Shown in pieces: positions 1-5,995 of a DNA stretch of 11,849 nucleotides (its first letter is position 1; each line of letters begins with the position of its first letter). The notes beneath the pieces are model-generated. The model had not been told where the DNA came from. It made no database searches and worked only from the letters and a program-made list of their open reading frames with translations. Both the position numbers and the translations under genes were made by a program. Source of the DNA: Candidatus Parcubacteria bacterium (GTDB taxonomy: Bacteria > Patescibacteriota > Saccharimonadia > Saccharimonadales > Saccharimonadaceae); NCBI GenBank assembly GCA_023432475.1, contig JAEYUN010000023.1, forward strand, positions 1 through 11,849. The letters run 5' to 3'.

Positions 1-285
1 CATATTGCGCCAAACCGCTACCGGGTGCGACACGTAGTAACTGCTGAGCCAAGCGTGTAGTTCGATAAGTGGTTTGGGCAGTGGCTGCTCGTCAATTAGC
101 GAACTAATTTCTTTGGTTGGAAAGTCAGGCTTTTTGGTGGAGCCGGTTATAACGGCTGGTACGGTGTTTTTACCGACTTCAACGGCCACTAGTTGACCAG
201 TTTGTAGTTTTTCACTGGAAGCATAAGTTAATGTCGCCTCACGGGCGTGGGTGATTTTGAGCGGCGACACCAAGTAATACCTCAT
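1..285 (-). CDS. priA: Primosomal protein N' (PriA), N-terminal part, cut by the window edge
   Basis: Reading the minus strand from the ATG at 285-283 gives 95 uninterrupted codons that run off the left edge. The translation starts MRYYLVSPLKIT, continues with TYASSEKLQTGQLVAVEVGK and ends in WLSSYYVSHPVAVWRNM. This matches the 3'-DNA-binding domain at the start of PriA: a short beta-barrel with a GQLVxVxxGxxxxxAVI stretch, then the characteristic W-x-S-x-YY helix. PriA is the superfamily 2 helicase that recognises stalled forks and D-loops and reloads the replicative helicase. The helicase motifs and zinc cysteines would lie outside the window, so full length and activity cannot be judged. 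The start is supported by a TATAAT hexamer ending 7 bases upstream. The gene is divergent from the phosphoribosyltransferase-like gene at 327. The family call is from domain pattern only; a PriA-like protein with a divergent C-terminus remains possible. Confidence 0.82.
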   Translation of the reverse strand, partial: MRYYLVSPLKITHAREATLTYASSEKLQTGQLVAVEVGKNTVPAVITGSTKKPDFPTKEISSLIDEQPLPKPLIELHAWLSSYYVSHPVAVWRNM

Positions 286-322
286 CGGATTAATTATAGC
301 GCCCTTACCGTGATAAAATTAA
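286..322 (-). promoter_or_regulatory. priA promoter, probably giving a leaderless mRNA
   Basis: On the minus strand a perfect -10 hexamer TATAAT occupies 298-293. It is followed by 7 bases (TAATCCG) and then the priA ATG at 285. A weak -35 TTAATT lies at 322-317 with an 18-base spacer. The expected transcription start falls at or next to the A of the ATG and there is no Shine-Dalgarno sequence, so the transcript is predicted to be leaderless. The -10 overlaps the -35 of the opposing promoter. Confidence 0.6.
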
Positions 323-326
323 GCAT
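290..326 (+). promoter_or_regulatory. Promoter of the phosphoribosyltransferase-like gene, probably leaderless
   Basis: TTAATT at 290-295, an 18-base spacer and TAAAAT at 314-319 form a sigma-70-type promoter. Only 7 bases separate the -10 from the ATG at 327, and no Shine-Dalgarno sequence is present. The arrangement mirrors the opposing priA promoter almost exactly, with the same TTAATT hexamer and the same 18-base and 7-base spacings. Confidence 0.5.
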
Positions 327-980
327 ATGTATTATAAGTCGCGGGCGGAAGCGGGAATCCTGCTGGCCGAGAAGCTGATGGCCTATCGTTATGAGAACAC
401 AGTTATCATGGCTCTTAACGACGGCGCTGTTCAGGTTGGCGTTGAGATAGCGGCCGAGCTTCACGCTTCGCTGACAATGATGCTGTCCGAAAGGATTGAT
501 CTACCTGGCGGGACCGAGGCTTTTGGGACTATTCTTCAAGACGGGCATTTTTTATATAACGGTATGTTTTCGACAGGCGAGATCGAGGATTACTACTCGG
601 AATATCATGGCTATCTTGAAGATCAAAAGCGTGAAAAAATGACCGGTATTCACCGCTTGCTCGGTTCAGGCGGTATCGTTGACGAGTCTATGCTGCGTGA
701 ACACAACGTCATACTGCTGTCTGACGGTTTGCCCAATGGCCTTAGTCTCGACGCGGCTGCCGAGTTTATGAAACCGCTACACGCACTCAAAATAATCATT
801 GCCGCGCCGGTTGCTTCAGTTTCAGCCGTCGACAGGGCGCATATCGTTGGTGACGAGCTGCATATACTTGGAGTGACCGAAAACTACCTAGACACCAACC
901 ACTATTACGACGTCAATGACGTACCGGACCGTGACGGCACTCTAGCCTTGCTGAATGATTATGTACTGCGTTGGCGGTAG
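327..980 (+). CDS. Phosphoribosyltransferase-family protein with a degenerate PRPP loop
   Basis: This 217-residue protein has the layout of the predicted phosphoribosyltransferases of the COG1926 type. It has an N-terminal RAEAGILLAEKL helix (6-17), a strand-loop ALNDGAVQVGVEIAAEL (29-45), EAFGTI (64-69), a long charged helical insert (about 84-110) and the PRPP-loop region VILLSDGLPNGLSL (128-141). A PVAS strand (161-164) and a C-terminal NHYYDVNDV segment (191-199) follow. The usual loop is close to DDGxATGxT. Here the first acidic residue is Ser132, Thr is replaced by Asn137 and the last Thr by Ser140, while Asp133, Gly134 and Gly138 remain. PRPP binding may therefore be weakened or altered, and no substrate can be assigned. 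It is divergent from priA and followed by an inverted repeat and the promoter of the next unit, so it appears monocistronic. The fold assignment is fairly secure; catalytic activity is uncertain. Confidence 0.68.
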   Translation: MYYKSRAEAGILLAEKLMAYRYENTVIMALNDGAVQVGVEIAAELHASLTMMLSERIDLPGGTEAFGTILQDGHFLYNGMFSTGEIEDYYSEYHGYLEDQKREKMTGIHRLLGSGGIVDESMLREHNVILLSDGLPNGLSLDAAAEFMKPLHALKIIIAAPVASVSAVDRAHIVGDELHILGVTENYLDTNHYYDVNDVPDRDGTLALLNDYVLRWR

Positions 981-981
981 A

Positions 982-1006
982 TGAATGCAAATGGGTCTTG
1001 CATTCA
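982..1006 (+). repeat. Perfect 9-bp inverted repeat, candidate operator
   Basis: TGAATGCAA (982-990) and TTGCATTCA (998-1006) are exact reverse complements separated by 7 bases. The right arm contains the -35 hexamer TTGCAT of the promoter for the winged-helix gene and recJ. No T-run follows, which argues against an intrinsic terminator for the upstream gene. The position suits a repressor site, and the downstream winged-helix protein is the obvious candidate ligand. That link is inferred. Confidence 0.6.
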
Positions 1007-1026
1007 ACCTGCTCAGAATGTAGAAT
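998..1026 (+). promoter_or_regulatory. Promoter for the wHTH-recJ operon
   Basis: TTGCAT (998-1003), a 17-base spacer and TAGAAT (1021-1026) form a good sigma-70-type promoter. The predicted start near 1033 gives a leader of about 39 bases. This leader contains AAGAGG (1053-1058) and AGGGG (1063-1067) as possible Shine-Dalgarno sequences for the ATG at 1072; the spacings of 13 and 4 bases are not ideal. The -35 lies inside the inverted repeat at 982-1006. Confidence 0.6.
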
Positions 1027-1071
1027 AATTATCAACAGCCGACAATAAATTTAAGAGGTATCAGGGGTTTT

Positions 1072-1374
1072 ATGCTAGATGTATTTATCACGTCACGGGT
1101 TAGAAGGAAGATTATCGTAGTATATGCCAAATACCCCGATTTTCACACTCACGTGCGTGGTCTAGCCAAACTCATAAAGGAAGACCCTGGCAATATTCAG
1201 CGCGAATTGAAGCGTTTGGAAAAGGTCGGGTTTTTGACTCACGAAAAACAGGGCAACACTAAGATTTATTCGACCAATAAACACTTTGTAATTTTCAAAG
1301 AGCTGCAAAGCATTGTCATCAAGTCACAGCAAGCTCAATCGGGCCGCAAGCGCACCAACCCGAACGATGCATGA
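1072..1374 (+). CDS. Winged-helix (ArsR-like) DNA-binding protein
   Basis: A 100-residue protein made almost entirely of one winged helix-turn-helix. Helices span about residues 8-20, VRGLAKLIKE (28-37) and the probable recognition helix GNIQRELKRLEKVGFL (40-55). The wing is THEKQGNTKIYSTNK (56-70), followed by a helix FKELQSIVIKS (75-85) and a basic tail. This matches the small ArsR/HTH_20-type regulators that bind DNA as dimers. There are no cysteine pairs for metal sensing and no effector domain, so the signal, if any, is unknown. Its TGA stop overlaps the recJ start as ATGA, so the two are translationally coupled. With an inverted repeat over its own -35, autoregulation of this operon is likely but inferred. 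It could instead act as an architectural partner for RecJ or regulate other loci. Confidence 0.75.
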   Translation: MLDVFITSRVRRKIIVVYAKYPDFHTHVRGLAKLIKEDPGNIQRELKRLEKVGFLTHEKQGNTKIYSTNKHFVIFKELQSIVIKSQQAQSGRKRTNPNDA

Positions 1375-3014
1375 ACCTAGTAGATGAGGTATTAAAATGT
1401 CGGGGCTACACCTCGCGTGCCGAACGCGAGGCTTTTTTGTTGCCTGATTACAACCGCGAAAAACATGATCCATTTCTACTACCCGACATGGACAAAGCCG
1501 TGAGACGTTTAGTGAAGGCGCAACGTCAAAAAGAAAGAGTCGTCATATATGGTGACTATGATATTGATGGCCTGACGGCCTCTACGGTATTGCAAGAGAG
1601 TTTGACAAAGTTTGGTATTGAAACAGAGGTGTTTATACCAAATCGATTTGTCGAGGGTTACGGTCTGAGTCGGGCGGCTATTGAGAAACTAGCGAATGAA
1701 GGCGGTGCCCAGCTAATTGTGACTGTCGACTGCGGCAGTTTGAGTCACGCCGAGATTGCTCGGGCCAACGAACTGGGCGTCGACGTAATCGTGACCGACC
1801 ACCATTCAGTGGCCGATACTATGCCGCCAGCAGTGGCGGTTATAAATCCAAAACGTATTGACCATGAATATCCTTTTATCGACTTGGCTGGTGTTGGCGT
1901 GGCATTCAAGCTTGTCCAAGCTCTGCAGACTAAGCTCAAGGGCTTGCCGGAAGGGCACGAAAAATGGCTTCTGGACTTAGTCGCCTTGGGCACGGTCTGC
2001 GATGTCGTTCAACTAAAAGGTGAAAACCGGGCGAATGTTTACTGGGGCCTGCAGGTTATGCGAAAGACTAGGCGACTAGGGCTAAAAATGCTGATGGCCG
2101 TCTCGCGAGTTGAAGCAGATAAGCTAACCGCTCGTAGTCTGGGTTTTATGCTGGGCCCGCGTTTAAACGCGGCTGGTCGTTTAGAAACAGCTCGGCTGGC
2201 GCTTGATTTGTTGGCGGCGACTGATCGGCAGGAAGCCTACCGGCTAGCCGAAAAACTAGATGTAATGAACCTAGAGCGACGCGCCGAACAAGACAGAATA
2301 TTTCGGGCGGCGTCCCAACAGGCTTTGCGGTTTGAAAATGACAATGTTCTAGTAGTAAGTGACGCAACATGGAGCCATGGGATTATCGGCATAGTGGCAG
2401 CAAAGTTGCTGGAAACATACCATAAGCCAACGTTCGTATTGCAAGAACTCAAGAACGGCCAGTCGAAAGGGTCGGCTCGCAGTTTCGGGGATTTTTCAGC
2501 TGTCGAGGGCATTCGGGCAACCGAAACCCTACTAATCAAAGGCGGCGGCCACAAATTGGCAGCCGGCGTAACGCTCGAGACTACCCGAATAGACAACTGG
2601 CGGGAGGCAATAAATAGATATTACCGGAGTTTAAAACTTGAAAATCAAATAAAACATCTCTACCCGTCAGCCGACGTAACGATTGGTGATTTTAGTGATA
2701 TAAATGAAGATTTGCTCCATGAGATTGCTCGGCTGGAGCCCTTCGGCAACGGTAACCCGGAACCTGTTTTTAGACTCAACGATGCAGTGGTGGTGGCGCG
2801 TCGGACTATGGGGGCCGACGGTCAACACGTGCGTTATATCCTGACTGATAAGTCGGGTCAAACCCTGAATATGGTAGCTTTCAATAAAGGCCATGAATTC
2901 AGTGCCGAGCCTGGCGAGAGGGTAGATGCGTGGTTCGAGGTGACGCTGAACGAGTGGCAGGGTCGGCGCAGCGTCGAGGGTCGGCTACTAAGACTTGACA
3001 TAATACATAATTAG
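1371..3014 (+). CDS. recJ: Single-stranded-DNA-specific 5'-3' exonuclease RecJ
   Basis: RecJ degrades single-stranded DNA from the 5' end in recombination and mismatch and base-excision repair, using metal ions bound by DHH-family motifs. All core motifs are visible: GDYDIDG (61-67), VDCGS (119-123), VTDHH (141-145), the Asp in GTVCDVV (211) and LNAAGR (265-270). The DHHA1 domain has SHGIIGIVA (335-343) and GGGHKLAAG (391-399). The C-terminal OB-type nucleic-acid-binding domain begins near PFGNGNPEP (457-465). At 547 residues it is close to the usual bacterial RecJ length and looks intact. The ATG at 1371 overlaps the upstream stop (ATGA) and no separate Shine-Dalgarno sequence is evident, so translation probably depends on coupling to the winged-helix gene. 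The promoter of the fic gene is embedded in its last codons and just beyond, and no terminator follows. Confidence 0.95.
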   Translation: MNLVDEVLKCRGYTSRAEREAFLLPDYNREKHDPFLLPDMDKAVRRLVKAQRQKERVVIYGDYDIDGLTASTVLQESLTKFGIETEVFIPNRFVEGYGLSRAAIEKLANEGGAQLIVTVDCGSLSHAEIARANELGVDVIVTDHHSVADTMPPAVAVINPKRIDHEYPFIDLAGVGVAFKLVQALQTKLKGLPEGHEKWLLDLVALGTVCDVVQLKGENRANVYWGLQVMRKTRRLGLKMLMAVSRVEADKLTARSLGFMLGPRLNAAGRLETARLALDLLAATDRQEAYRLAEKLDVMNLERRAEQDRIFRAASQQALRFENDNVLVVSDATWSHGIIGIVAAKLLETYHKPTFVLQELKNGQSKGSARSFGDFSAVEGIRATETLLIKGGGHKLAAGVTLETTRIDNWREAINRYYRSLKLENQIKHLYPSADVTIGDFSDINEDLLHEIARLEPFGNGNPEPVFRLNDAVVVARRTMGADGQHVRYILTDKSGQTLNMVAFNKGHEFSAEPGERVDAWFEVTLNEWQGRRSVEGRLLRLDIIHN

Positions 3015-3023
3015 TGGTATCAT
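2995..3023 (+). promoter_or_regulatory. Strong promoter of the fic gene
   Basis: A perfect TTGACA (2995-3000), an optimal 17-base spacer and TATCAT (3018-3023) form the best promoter in the window. The -35 lies inside the final codons of recJ. The predicted start near 3030 leaves a leader of about 30 bases that is A/T-rich and has no Shine-Dalgarno sequence before the ATG at 3061. This indicates that fic can be expressed independently of recJ. Confidence 0.7.
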
Positions 3024-3060
3024 GAAATAATAAGTCATATCCTAAATATAAATAAAAACC

Positions 3061-3807
3061 ATGACCCAAAATACTCCTGGCCGAGACATAGAACAACGCA
3101 TTACGGATGCAACTACGCTTATCGAAGATTTTTCTGGCTTTCGAGATATTGAGAAATATTCAGATTCAGAAAAACGCTTGCGGTTTTTAAAAAGTGTTAG
3201 CCCTGAAAATTTTTTCAAACTTGCACAACATATCAATGCGCGCATGAGAGGTTTTGAGCCCAACGAAGGCAGAAACCTGGACGATGAAGGAGCTGATTTG
3301 CGCATGTTGGGAACGCCCGCTCCAAGCGAGAAGCGAGATGCCTTCTACGCGGGGGCTGAAGCCATTCATGAATACTTGAACTTTTCGGAGGATAAAATTG
3401 AAGATAAGCTCCGTAGTGCGGGAATGGCTACCGAAGCGTTAATCATATGGGTTCATCCTTTTAATGATGGCAATGGCCGCACGAGCCGATTTATAGGTAA
3501 GTTCATTGAAGATGGAACTGCGGACATTCAAGCGTTGATTGATGAAGCAGCAGATGGCAAAAACCGTATGCGCCTTTACGACGAACGATTTCGTATCGAT
3601 CAATGGAATGTGCTGAAGGATAAGGACATATTATGGGGTGAAGGTGAGGCGGAGGAATTAGAACAAACAACCAGTATGCCAGTCAGTGTAGGTATAGCTA
3701 AAAGTATTGAACGAATTCTTAATAATAAATTCATTCAAGATAAAATCATAGCTGAGTCGGCGCACAGGAAAGCGCGTTCACTTGCCGTTCGCGCTCTGGT
3801 TGCCTAG
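3061..3807 (+). CDS. Stand-alone Fic-domain protein (predicted AMP transferase)
   Basis: The 248-residue protein carries a complete Fic catalytic signature, HPFNDGNGRTSR (132-143), matching HPFx(D/E)GNGRxxR. His132 is the predicted base, Asp136 the metal ligand and Arg140/Arg143 the phosphate contacts. Most such proteins move AMP from ATP to a Ser, Thr or Tyr of a target protein. An upstream segment GRNLDDEGADLRMLGT (70-85) fits the target-docking flap, and AIHEYLNF (101-108) the helix before the core. SVSPEN (45-50) formally matches the inhibitory (S/T)xxxE(G/N) motif, but it lies only about 80 residues before His132, closer than I expect for N-terminal inhibitory helices, so its role is doubtful. 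No signal peptide, transmembrane segment or small antitoxin gene is seen. The gene has its own promoter and terminator, and 3121-3240 is only about 33% G+C, lower than the surroundings. Targets are unknown; it could be a toxin, a housekeeping regulator or a host-directed effector. Confidence 0.9.
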   Translation: MTQNTPGRDIEQRITDATTLIEDFSGFRDIEKYSDSEKRLRFLKSVSPENFFKLAQHINARMRGFEPNEGRNLDDEGADLRMLGTPAPSEKRDAFYAGAEAIHEYLNFSEDKIEDKLRSAGMATEALIIWVHPFNDGNGRTSRFIGKFIEDGTADIQALIDEAADGKNRMRLYDERFRIDQWNVLKDKDILWGEGEAEELEQTTSMPVSVGIAKSIERILNNKFIQDKIIAESAHRKARSLAVRALVA

Positions 3808-3830
3808 TTGTTAATTAGGCTTGTTTATTT
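3802..3830 (+). terminator. Short intrinsic terminator after fic
   Basis: A 7-bp stem (3802-3808 with 3814-3820, including one G-T pair) encloses a 5-base loop and is followed by the T-rich TTGTTTATTT (3821-3830). The fic stop codon lies inside the left arm. The stem is short, so termination may be partial. The T-rich tail also supplies the -35 hexamer of the rpsU promoter. Confidence 0.5.
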
Positions 3831-3858
3831 CGCTAGCCTCTGTTAGAATATTCCGAGT
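3821..3858 (+). promoter_or_regulatory. rpsU promoter, near-leaderless
   Basis: TTGTTT (3821-3826), a 17-base spacer and TAGAAT (3844-3849) form the promoter. Nine bases separate the -10 from the ATG at 3859, so the mRNA would have a leader of at most about 2-4 bases. No Shine-Dalgarno sequence is present. Confidence 0.6.
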
Positions 3859-4074
3859 ATGATTCAAGTCACGAGAAAAGATGACCGTGAGGCTAACGAG
3901 AACCTGATTCGCCGTTTTAACCGCAAGGTTATGCAGTCGGGCGTTTTAGCAACCGTTAAAGCCGAACAGCGTTTCACAAAACCAATCAGCAAGACTGAGC
4001 GTCGCAAAAAAGCGATTATCCGCAAAGAACGCAAGAACGAAAAAGTTCAAAAACTCCGTCTCGGAATTCGTTAG
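3859..4074 (+). CDS. rpsU: Small ribosomal subunit protein bS21
   Basis: A 71-residue, very basic protein. It starts with the S21 pattern of a short beta segment, MIQVTRKDDREANENLIRRF (1-20), in which LIRRFNRKVMQSG is the conserved helix. It ends with the Lys/Arg-rich tail TERRKKAIIRKERKNEK (46-62). bS21 sits near the mRNA exit and anti-Shine-Dalgarno region of the 30S subunit and helps start-site selection. The length is typical for the family. It starts a two-gene unit with yqeY, a conserved pairing in many bacteria, and is expressed from a promoter that gives almost no 5' leader. The stop codon overlaps the Shine-Dalgarno sequence of yqeY. Confidence 0.93.
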   Translation: MIQVTRKDDREANENLIRRFNRKVMQSGVLATVKAEQRFTKPISKTERRKKAIIRKERKNEKVQKLRLGIR

Positions 4075-4083
4075 GAAAGTCTT

Positions 4084-4542
4084 ATGTCAGAACTAAAGAC
4101 CAAAATTGAAGCCGACCTAAAGTCGGCTATGTTAGAACGCGATGAACTACGCACGACCACCCTGCGTGGTTTGAAATCTACAATTTTATATGAAGAGGTT
4201 GCTCAAAAAGTTCGTGACACCGGCTTAAGTGATGAGCAGATTGAACAGCTGATTGCCCGCGAGATAAAAAAACGGCTGGAAGCAGCCGAACTGTTTGAGC
4301 GCGGAGGCAACCAACCGAGTGCCGACAAAGAGATGGCCGAAAAAGACATCTTGAGCGTCTACCTACCTAAGCAAATGAGCGAGACCGAACTCAAGGCGGT
4401 TATTTCCAACGTTATAGGTGAGGTCAAACCAGAGGGAATGAAGGATATGGGCCGAGTTATCGGTGCGGTCAAATCGAAAACCGGTAACGCAGCAGACGGC
4501 GCTCTCATCGCTCAACTAGTCAAAGAAACACTGCAAGCTTAA
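4084..4542 (+). CDS. yqeY: GatB/YqeY domain-containing protein
   Basis: A 152-residue protein of the YqeY family. It shows the N-terminal helical pattern with RTTTLRGLKS (23-32), AREIKKRLEAAELFERGG (58-75) and the KDILSVYLPKQMSETEL stretch (87-103). The conserved C-terminal features are KDMGRVIGAVKSKTGNAADG (120-139) and LVKETL (145-150). The fold resembles the tRNA-binding tail domain of GatB, but stand-alone YqeY proteins have no settled function; a tRNA-related role is inferred. It begins 9 bases after rpsU. AGGAAAG (4073-4079) serves as a Shine-Dalgarno sequence 4 bases before the ATG and overlaps the rpsU stop, so the two genes are almost certainly co-transcribed and coupled. Confidence 0.92.
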   Translation: MSELKTKIEADLKSAMLERDELRTTTLRGLKSTILYEEVAQKVRDTGLSDEQIEQLIAREIKKRLEAAELFERGGNQPSADKEMAEKDILSVYLPKQMSETELKAVISNVIGEVKPEGMKDMGRVIGAVKSKTGNAADGALIAQLVKETLQA

Positions 4543-4555
4543 CTTAATCTCGTAG

Positions 4556-4567
4556 TACAATAAAAGC
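4556..4567 (+). promoter_or_regulatory. adk -10 element, probably leaderless
   Basis: TACAAT at 4556-4561 ends only 6 bases before the ATG at 4568, and no Shine-Dalgarno sequence exists. No convincing -35 is seen; the best candidate is TGCAAG at 4532-4537, inside the end of yqeY. The geometry matches the other leaderless starts here, but read-through from yqeY is also possible. Confidence 0.42.
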
Positions 4568-5125
4568 ATGATTATTTTCTTTGGTCCGGCTGGCGCTGGT
4601 AAAAGCGTTCAGGGGCAAATATTGGCAGCGCGCCATGGCTGGCGTTGGTTGAGTGCCGGGCAGCTACTGCGCGATACTCATGATCCGGATATTATCAAAC
4701 AAATGCAAACCGGTGAGTTACTACCGCCCGAACTAGTCAATGGAGTAGTAAGTAATGCCTTGACGGCAGCAAAAGATGTCAACCGGGTTATTCTCGACGG
4801 TTATCCGCGCGAGCTCGAACAAGCCCGCTGGCTAGTTGATAACGTGACGCATCATGGGCGAGATATCAAACTGGTTGTAGTTTTGGAAGTACCGCGGGCC
4901 GAAGTCATAAAACGCTTGAAGGTACGCGGTCGTGCTGACGACAAGCCAGAGGTTATTGACCGTCGTCTTAACCTATACCGCAGCGAAGTTTATCCTATAC
5001 TAGACCTGTTAAATAGCATCGGTGTACCAATAGCTCACCTAGACGGGGTGGGTACTGTCGGTGAGGTGCACGACAAGATCGAAGCCGAGCTAGTTGACCG
5101 TGGCATTGTGGAAGAGACAGTATAA
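4568..5125 (+). CDS. adk: Adenylate kinase-family nucleoside monophosphate kinase, short form without a LID domain
   Basis: The 185-residue protein has the order of motifs of adenylate kinase, which balances ATP + AMP with 2 ADP. It has a P-loop GPAGAGKS (6-13), an NMP-binding segment LSAGQLLRD (28-36), DGYPRELEQA (77-86), and GRADDKPEVIDRRL (121-134) with the phosphate-binding arginines. The LID between about 117 and 121 is reduced to a few residues, as in short cytosolic or UMP/CMP-type kinases. Several positions differ from the common pattern: GKS-VQ instead of GKGTQ, and SAGQ instead of STGD. The catalytic Lys12, Arg35, Arg81 and Arg122 are kept. Substrate specificity may thus not be strictly AMP, and a second, canonical adk may exist elsewhere in the genome. 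The gene overlaps map by one base (TAATG), and the pair resembles the adk-map order of ribosomal-protein operons, here without secY. Confidence 0.82.
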   Translation: MIIFFGPAGAGKSVQGQILAARHGWRWLSAGQLLRDTHDPDIIKQMQTGELLPPELVNGVVSNALTAAKDVNRVILDGYPRELEQARWLVDNVTHHGRDIKLVVVLEVPRAEVIKRLKVRGRADDKPEVIDRRLNLYRSEVYPILDLLNSIGVPIAHLDGVGTVGEVHDKIEAELVDRGIVEETV

Positions 5126-5886
5126 TGCTAATAACGGGCGAGAAATCAGTTGAACAAATGAATGCCATGCGCGAGTGTGGCCGCTTGTTGGCCAGTGTTT
5201 TTGAGGGACTCAAAAAACAGGTTGTTGTTGGTATGAGCGAGAAAGAGGCCGATGCTTGGGTGGAACGAGAAATAAAAGCCCTGGGCGCTGAAGTGACATA
5301 TAAAACAGCGGAAGTTAATTTTCCTAGTGCTATTTGTATATCGACAAACGACGACGTTGTGCATGGCGTGGCGCATGACTATCGCTGGTTAAAAGGGGAC
5401 GTTGTTGGTTTTGACTTGGTTATAACTTACCGTGGTATGAAAACCGACGCCGCTTTTACTATGGTGGTTGGCGAGGAGCCGAGCGGTGATAAAAAACGCT
5501 TACTTGACTATACTGAAAGGTCGCTCTACGCCGCTATTGACTCGATATCAGGACCCGTTCGAACGGGCGATATCGGCGCGGCTGTCCAAAAAGTGCTAGA
5601 AGAGGGGAAACTTGGCATCGTGCGCGACTTGGTCGGCCACGGTGTCGGCCTCAAAATGCACATGCCACCAGATATTCCTAACTACGGCATAGCCGGTAGC
5701 GGGGTGTTATTGAAGCCGGGCGAAACGGTAGCAATAGAGCCCATGGCAACTCTGGGCGGCGAGGCTGTCCATACCGACTCGACAGACGGCTGGACCATTA
5801 AGACGAGCGACGGTAGTTTGGCGGCACACTTTGAACACACAGTATTGATAACAGAAACTGGCGCCGAAATTCTGACAACTTCATAA
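5125..5886 (+). CDS. map: Type I methionine aminopeptidase
   Basis: This 253-residue enzyme removes the initiator methionine from new proteins. All expected residues of the two-metal pitta-bread site are present: Asp97 (VGFDLV), Asp108 (MKTDAAF), His172 (VGHGVG), Glu205 (AIEPMA) and Glu237 (HFEHTV). The substrate-binding His80 (VVHGV) and His179 (KMHMPP) are also there. The length fits the short type I form without an N-terminal extension. One oddity is Met180 where most family members have Glu after the His (MHE). The ATG overlaps the adk stop as TAATG, and GGAAGAG (5110-5116) within adk is a plausible Shine-Dalgarno sequence. It is the last gene of its unit; no clear terminator follows in the 109 bases before ftsA. 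Confidence 0.95.
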   Translation: MLITGEKSVEQMNAMRECGRLLASVFEGLKKQVVVGMSEKEADAWVEREIKALGAEVTYKTAEVNFPSAICISTNDDVVHGVAHDYRWLKGDVVGFDLVITYRGMKTDAAFTMVVGEEPSGDKKRLLDYTERSLYAAIDSISGPVRTGDIGAAVQKVLEEGKLGIVRDLVGHGVGLKMHMPPDIPNYGIAGSGVLLKPGETVAIEPMATLGGEAVHTDSTDGWTIKTSDGSLAAHFEHTVLITETGAEILTTS

Positions 5887-5956
5887 GATAACAATTTTAC
5901 CCAATACTCACTAGAGTCATTACATAGAAGTCGAGTAGTTTATGCTTAAGCGCTAC

Positions 5957-5995
5957 TTGTCATCTGTCTGGGAAAAACGTTATACTTATGTCCAT
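5957..5995 (+). promoter_or_regulatory. ftsA promoter that decides the ftsA start
   Basis: TTGTCA (5957-5962), an 18-base spacer and TATACT (5981-5986) form a good promoter whose -10 ends 9 bases before the ATG at 5996. It lies wholly inside the longer open frame that begins at 5942. This argues that the upstream ATG is not the main start and that ftsA mRNA is leaderless or nearly so. Confidence 0.6.

Noticed and set aside
2237..2596. 119-codon minus-strand open frame within recJ
   Set aside because: Antisense to RecJ motifs, with no recognisable domain or start signals.
5121..5126. Perfect TATAAT at the adk-map junction
   Set aside because: It overlaps the map ATG itself, so any start would fall inside map. 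It is explained by the TAATG stop-start overlap, and no good -35 was seen.
5931..5956. Weak inverted repeat AGTAG/CTACT between map and ftsA as a terminator
   Set aside because: Only 5 bp with a long loop and no T-run after it.
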